From Bacillota bacterium (lineage in GTDB: Bacteria; Bacillota; Clostridia; Acetivibrionales; DSM-2933), in contig JAEZNF010000326.1 in the NCBI GenBank assembly GCA_023441845.1, positions 1 to 9,716 on the forward strand: a stretch of 9,716 nucleotides of DNA. Reading direction: 5' to 3'. Both the position numbers and the translations under genes were made by a program. Of the stretch, positions 6,343-9,716 are shown piece after piece. Under the pieces are notes generated by a model that was not told the DNA's origin, did no database searches, and saw only the letters and a program-made list of their open reading frames with translations. Position 1 is the stretch's first letter; every line of letters starts with the position of its first letter.

Positions 6343-8516
6343 TGCTTACTTCTTGTTACATCAAATACACCTTCAACCTTTTTAACCTTTTTGATAATCT
6401 TTTCAAGCTGCTCCGTATCGGTTATTTCCAGAGTAAGGCTCATAATGGCCACCTGTTCTTTTGTTGTCCTGGCATTTATGGCTTTTAAAGGTATTTTCGA
6501 CTCGCCGATGACATTTGTAATTTCCATCAGCAAAGCTGTCCTGTCGTTGGCAAGTACCGTAATGTCAGCCTTATATGAAACATTGGTTCCCGTATACCAG
6601 CTTACATCAATAAGCCTGTTATCACCGTCAATGGTATCGACGTTGGTGCAGTCCCTTCTATGAACCGACACCCCCCTGCCCCTGGTTATATAGCCTATTA
6701 TGTCATCACCCGGAACCGGATTACAACATCGTGAAATTCTCACAAGGCAATTGTCAATTCCTTTTACCATTATACCGTTTTCAGGAACGGATTTCTTCCT
6801 TCGGTCGGCCTTTTGCTGGGAAACAGCTTCTAAAATCTGCTCCTCAAGCTCTTCAGGCTTCAATGTCTTTTTATATTCTTCTTTCAGCCTTGATATAACC
6901 TTGTTGGCGGTAATTCCTCCATAGCCTATACTTGCATAGAGATCCTCTATAGTATTGTATGTGTATTTGCGTAAAACAAGCTCAATCCACTCCTGTTTGA
7001 AGAGCTGCGTTTGGGTTAAACCCTGTTTCTTAAGTTCCTTTTCTATCTGTTCCTTGCCTCTTACTATATTCTCTTCACGTTTTTCTTTTTTAAACCATTG
7101 ATTTATCTTATTTTTCGCCTGCGAGCTTTTAACCACTTTAAGCCAGTCCCTGCTTGGCCCGTGTATATTTGAAGATGTAAGGATGTCAATAATATCACCG
7201 TTTTTTAATTCATACTCAAGTGTCACGATTTTACCGTTGACCTTTGCACCCATCATTTTATTCCCGATTGCGCTGTGTATGGCATAGGCAAAGTCGACGG
7301 GCGTTGATCCTGCCGGCAGGTTTATTACATCACCCTTGGGAGTAAAAACAAATACCTCGTCGGTAAAAAGGTCTATCTTTAATGTTTCCATAAATTCTTT
7401 GGCATCACGCATTTCTTTTTGCCATTCTAAAAGCTGCCTTAACCACGAGAGCTTGTTGTCAATATCCCCACCTCCCGAAGCACCCTCCTTATACTTCCAA
7501 TGAGCCGCAATACCTACTTCGGCAACCCTGTGCATTTCCCATGTCCTGATTTGAACCTCAAACGGCAGGCCTTCATGCCCTATAAGGGTAGTATGCAAAG
7601 ACTGGTACATATTTGGCTTGGGCATGGCAATATAGTCCTTGAACCTTCCCGGCATGGGTTTATAAAGCTCGTGGACCAAGCCGAGAACTGCATAACAGTC
7701 CTTTACCGAATTAACAATAACCCTCACGGCAAAAAGGTCATAAATCTGCTCCAGGGTCTTGTTCTGCTCATACATCTTCTTATAAATACTGTAAAAGTGC
7801 TTTGGCCTTCCGTGGAGATGGGCATCTACTTCAAGTTCCTTTGTCTTTTCCCGTAAGGTTTCAATAATATCCTTTATATAAGCTTCTCTTTCACGTCTTT
7901 TCTTTGCAATCCGGTCAACAAGCTCATAGTATCCCTTCGGATCAATATACCGGAGGCTTAAGTCTTCCAGTTCCCATTTCACCTTGGATATTCCAAGCCT
8001 GTGAGCAAGCGGCGCATAGATTTCCAGGGTCTCTTTGGCTTTTTCCAATTGCTTCTCGGGAACCATATATTTTAACGTGCGCATGTTATGAAGCCTGTCA
8101 GCAAGCTTAATAAGGATAACCCGTATATCTTTGGCCATTGCAAGGAACATTTTCCGGAGGTTCTCAACCTGCTGCTCCTCTTTCGTGGTATAGGGTATTT
8201 TCCCGAGCTTTGTCACCCCGTCAACCAGGTTGGCGATTTCTTCCCCGAAATGAATCTTAAGCTCCTCATATGTAAATGTGGTGTCCTCTATTGTATCGTG
8301 CAGAAGTCCTGCAACAATTGACGTGCAGTCCAGCTCAAGGTCGGCTATAATCAGCGCAACTTCAACAGGATGAATTATAAACGGCTCGCCTGATACCCTC
8401 TGTTGTCCGTCGTGAGCTGTTTTTGAAAGCTGGTAAGCCTTCTCAAGCAAATTATAATCACAACTGATGTTATGCTGTTTTATTTTTTCCACCAACCGCT
8501 TATAGCTGTTGCTCAT
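6339..8516 (-). CDS. relA: Bifunctional (p)ppGpp synthetase/hydrolase (Rel/SpoT family)
   Basis: This is the long RSH enzyme of the stringent response, which makes and degrades (p)ppGpp at the ribosome. The 725 residues carry, in order, an HD hydrolase domain (H49, H73-D74 in LLHDTIEDT, D140 in ADRLHNMR), the synthetase domain with RFKD at 291-294, a TGS domain (about 382-443), a conserved Cys region with CCNPVPGD (C597, C598), and a C-terminal ACT domain (about 650-722). The complete HD site, together with the RXKD rather than EXDD form of the synthetase motif, indicates both activities. ATG 8516 is chosen because GGGAGG lies 7 bases upstream; in-frame TTG 8531 and ATG 8522 overlap or crowd that site. 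It follows apt by 20 bases. Bacillus and Clostridium annotations use relA or rel for this gene. Confidence 0.97.
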   Translation of the reverse strand: MSNSYKRLVEKIKQHNISCDYNLLEKAYQLSKTAHDGQQRVSGEPFIIHPVEVALIIADLELDCTSIVAGLLHDTIEDTTFTYEELKIHFGEEIANLVDGVTKLGKIPYTTKEEQQVENLRKMFLAMAKDIRVILIKLADRLHNMRTLKYMVPEKQLEKAKETLEIYAPLAHRLGISKVKWELEDLSLRYIDPKGYYELVDRIAKKRREREAYIKDIIETLREKTKELEVDAHLHGRPKHFYSIYKKMYEQNKTLEQIYDLFAVRVIVNSVKDCYAVLGLVHELYKPMPGRFKDYIAMPKPNMYQSLHTTLIGHEGLPFEVQIRTWEMHRVAEVGIAAHWKYKEGASGGGDIDNKLSWLRQLLEWQKEMRDAKEFMETLKIDLFTDEVFVFTPKGDVINLPAGSTPVDFAYAIHSAIGNKMMGAKVNGKIVTLEYELKNGDIIDILTSSNIHGPSRDWLKVVKSSQAKNKINQWFKKEKREENIVRGKEQIEKELKKQGLTQTQLFKQEWIELVLRKYTYNTIEDLYASIGYGGITANKVISRLKEEYKKTLKPEELEEQILEAVSQQKADRRKKSVPENGIMVKGIDNCLVRISRCCNPVPGDDIIGYITRGRGVSVHRRDCTNVDTIDGDNRLIDVSWYTGTNVSYKADITVLANDRTALLMEITNVIGESKIPLKAINARTTKEQVAIMSLTLEITDTEQLEKIIKKVKKVEGVFDVTRSKQ

Positions 8517-8523
8517 CAACATT

Positions 8524-8529
8524 CCTCCC
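8524..8529 (-). promoter_or_regulatory. Ribosome binding site deciding the relA start
   Basis: GGGAGG on the minus strand sits in the 20-base apt-relA gap, 7 bases before ATG 8516. It rules out the upstream in-frame TTG 8531 as the main start. Confidence 0.75.
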
Positions 8530-8536
8530 AAATTTA

Positions 8537-9052
8537 TCAGAACTTGACTAACGATTCAACGTTGAAGCCTTTAAGTTTTTCCCTTCCATTAAGGAAAGTG
8601 AGCTCAATAAAATAAACAATACCGGCTACTTCTCCTCCGAGACTTTTAACCAATTTTATATTTGACTCGGTAGTTCCCCCGGTTGCAAGAAGGTCATCTA
8701 TAATTACCACCTTTTGTCCGGGCTTTATAGCATCCTCATGCATTTCCAGTATATCGGAACCATATTCCAACTGGTACTCAGCTCTTATTGTCTTATATGG
8801 AAGCTTACCCTTTTTTCTTATCGGAATGAATCCTTTTCCCATCATATATGCAAGCGGTGTTCCGAATATGAAGCCTCTTGATTCAGGACCGACAATTAAA
8901 TCAAAATCTCCAAAATCCGCGGCCTTTTCTTTCATTAAGTCCAGGCTTTCCTTAAATGCATCCGCATCTTGCAAAACAGTTGTAATATCAATAAAATCAA
9001 TACCTTGCTTCGGAAAATCCATAACATGCCTCAACTTTGATTTTAAATCCAT
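8537..9052 (-). CDS. apt: Adenine phosphoribosyltransferase
   Basis: The enzyme salvages adenine by joining it to PRPP to give AMP and pyrophosphate in the cytoplasm. The 171-residue protein is of normal length. It has the N-terminal FPKQGIDFIDIT (13-24), the VGPESRGFIFG segment (54-64) and the PRPP-binding loop VVIIDDLLATGGTT (115-128). ATG 9052 follows AAAGGGGGAA with about 6 bases of spacing. It is the first gene of the run apt, relA, dtd, MBL hydrolase, hemZ. Adjacency of apt and relA is common in Firmicutes and links purine salvage with the GTP-consuming stringent response; the link is inference. A long upstream gap with promoter-like and repeated elements precedes it. Confidence 0.97.
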   Translation of the reverse strand: MDLKSKLRHVMDFPKQGIDFIDITTVLQDADAFKESLDLMKEKAADFGDFDLIVGPESRGFIFGTPLAYMMGKGFIPIRKKGKLPYKTIRAEYQLEYGSDILEMHEDAIKPGQKVVIIDDLLATGGTTESNIKLVKSLGGEVAGIVYFIELTFLNGREKLKGFNVESLVKF

Positions 9053-9129
9053 GATTTATTCCCCCTTTAATATATTTTATTGATTGTTCACTTGATTTTT
9101 AAGTTCTGACTTTATTATAGGTAAACAAC

Positions 9130-9157
9130 TTTATAATTGAATTTATCCATTGTTCAA
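9130..9157 (-). promoter_or_regulatory. Candidate proximal promoter for apt
   Basis: TTGAAC (9157-9152) and TATAAA (9135-9130) are 16 bases apart on the minus strand. A further TATAAT at 9119-9114 lacks a fair -35. Either would start transcription inside or just after the repeat region. Confidence 0.4.
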
Positions 9158-9176
9158 AAAACGATAAGGCATCGCT
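9156..9176 (-). terminator. Weak terminator-like hairpin upstream of apt
   Basis: On the minus strand AGCGAT pairs with ATCGTT (one G-U) around a five-base loop GCCTT, and a six-T run overlaps and follows the 3' arm. The stem is short, so this may be a weak terminator of recJ read-through, an attenuator for apt, or neither. Confidence 0.3.
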
Positions 9177-9178
9177 AT

Positions 9179-9227
9179 TTTGGCTACTTAATATATTAAG
9201 GTTTAACGTTGTTTACCTTTAGCCAAA
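9179..9227. repeat. 8-bp inverted repeat crossing the 11-bp pair
   Basis: TTTGGCTA at 9179-9186 is the exact reverse complement of 9220-9227. One arm lies inside and the other outside the 11-bp repeat pair, so the two stems interleave rather than nest. Confidence 0.5.
9187..9200. repeat. 14-base perfect palindrome
   Basis: CTTAATATATTAAG is self-complementary and lies directly next to one arm of the 8-bp repeat. As RNA it would form a 5-bp hairpin with a four-base loop. Confidence 0.4.
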
Positions 9228-9283
9228 GCCTCATATATACAATAAAAACCAGACACTTTACACTTGATACTTTAATAAAACAC

Positions 9284-9292
9284 ATTATAACA
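9284..9292 (-). promoter_or_regulatory. Candidate extended -10 promoter for apt
   Basis: TGTTATAAT on the minus strand is a perfect -10 with the upstream TG of extended -10 promoters. No good -35 lies at 16-18 bases. A start near 9277 would give a leader of about 225 bases holding all the repeats. Confidence 0.45.
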
Positions 9293-9344
9293 AAAAAAAC
9301 GAGGTTAGAACAGTATCAAAAGTAATTTAATCATTTATCCAAAA

Positions 9345-9716
9345 TCATACTGCATTCTCCGAAATTCTAAAATCCAGTATCCTTAATTGAACATTTGCAA
9401 CTCCATTATAGGTATTCAAGGAAGGTATAAAAGCTATATCCATGTATGAATTTAATGCTTGCCTTGAAAGAATCAATTCAGACTTTCTATTGCCATATTT
9501 ATCTTTTAATAAATTTTCAAACTTTTCCACCTGGTTAAATCCTAAAGCGTCTATCCTCCTATTATCCTCTGTAGAGCATATTAGCTTTAACGTGTTTTTG
9601 TTGGTTCCTAAAATATAAAACTTATTAATGGGTATATTTTTATCGGCAAAAATCGGACTTGGATTTCCTTTTCCGAAAGGCTCAAGCATTTCCAACTCGT
9701 CTATTACCTTTTTTGA
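9345..9716 (-). CDS. recJ: Single-stranded-DNA exonuclease RecJ, C-terminal fragment
   Basis: The frame is open from the right edge to TGA at 9347-9345, giving the last 123 residues of a larger protein. The early segment LEMLEPFGKGNPSPIF matches the conserved LxPFGxGNPxPxF motif found after the catalytic DHH/DHHA1 domains in RecJ, where the C-terminal OB-fold domain starts. RecJ degrades single-stranded DNA 5' to 3' in recombination and repair. The catalytic domains lie outside the window, so activity cannot be judged. recJ upstream of apt and relA is a familiar Firmicute order. No strong terminator follows it. Confidence 0.85.
   Translation of the reverse strand, partial: SKKVIDELEMLEPFGKGNPSPIFADKNIPINKFYILGTNKNTLKLICSTEDNRRIDALGFNQVEKFENLLKDKYGNRKSELILSRQALNSYMDIAFIPSLNTYNGVANVQLRILDFRISENAV

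Larger units (their letters stand above)
9119..9218. repeat. 11-bp inverted repeat pair in the apt leader
   Basis: AGGTAAACAAC at 9119-9129 is the exact reverse complement of 9208-9218, with 78 bases between the arms. One arm ends on a perfect TATAAT hexamer (9119-9114, minus strand). It could be an RNA stem, a pair of protein-binding sites or the relic of a small repeat element. Confidence 0.6.
9053..9344 (-). other. AT-rich recJ-apt gap with structured elements
   Basis: No supported gene lies here. It holds two complete or extended promoter-like patterns and one further bare -10 hexamer, an 11-bp inverted repeat (9119-9129 with 9208-9218), an 8-bp inverted repeat (9179-9186 with 9220-9227) crossing it, a 14-base palindrome (9187-9200) and a weak terminator-like hairpin (9156-9176). 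The crossing order of the two inverted repeats is that of a pseudoknot. It matches no known riboswitch consensus that I recognise. Confidence 0.6.

Noticed and set aside
6115..6663. A 182-codon open frame on the plus strand across dtd and relA
   Set aside because: It is antisense to two well-supported genes, shows low-complexity Ser/Thr/Leu-rich sequence and has no recognisable domain or ribosome binding site.
247..9052. Foreign island, prophage, insertion sequence or CRISPR content
   Set aside because: All complete genes are core housekeeping genes on one strand in an order familiar from Firmicutes. No transposase, integrase, spacer array or flanking repeats were seen.
9196..9234. A 12-codon leader peptide (ATG 9234 to TAA 9196, minus strand) in the apt leader
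   Set aside because: No Shine-Dalgarno sequence precedes it, and it has no run of codons for a regulatory amino acid. It merely overlaps the repeat arms.
9292..9299. Run of eight T (minus strand) after recJ as an intrinsic terminator
   Set aside because: The only nearby inverted repeat, CAGTAT/ATACTG (9311-9316 with 9347-9352), has a 30-base loop and lies 11 bases from the T-run, so no proper terminator hairpin forms.
9053..9344. A known purine or preQ1 riboswitch upstream of apt
   Set aside because: The conserved core sequences of these classes are not present in either strand of the gap.

Overview
The window is a stretch of bacterial chromosome carrying housekeeping genes, all on the minus strand. 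The protein families, the AGGAGG-type ribosome binding sites, the T-box leader and the gene order (recJ end, apt, relA/spoT, dtd, metallo-beta-lactamase-fold hydrolase, hemZ, hisS, aspS) point to a low-to-moderate GC anaerobic Firmicute of the Clostridia. I cannot name the species from sequence alone. I see no mobile element, CRISPR array, rRNA gene or tRNA gene.

Read in the direction of transcription (from high to low coordinates), the window opens with the C-terminal end of recJ (9716 to 9345). A 292-base gap (9344 to 9053) follows. It holds candidate promoters, several inverted repeats and a terminator-like hairpin, and is the least explained part of the window. Next is a tight gene run: apt (purine salvage), a bifunctional ppGpp synthetase/hydrolase, dtd (D-aminoacyl-tRNA deacylase), a glyoxalase-II-like metallo-hydrolase and the radical SAM gene hemZ. 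Gaps within this run are 2 to 33 bases, so it is very probably one operon.

After hemZ a strong promoter (TTGACA, 17 bases, TAAAAT) starts a complete T-box leader with a histidine specifier codon and an intrinsic terminator. It controls hisS and then aspS, which are 4 bases apart. After aspS another strong promoter drives the N-terminal part of a type I signal peptidase gene that runs off the left edge. Its best Shine-Dalgarno-like run is not followed by any standard start codon.

The theme of the block is translation quality and the amino-acid starvation response: RelA/SpoT responds to uncharged tRNA, the T-box reads uncharged tRNA(His), HisRS and AspRS charge tRNAs, and Dtd removes mischarged D-amino acids. 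The coding content is ordinary for Clostridia. The items worth a second look are non-coding: the structured apt leader, the lepB start, and the placing of aspS under a histidine T-box.
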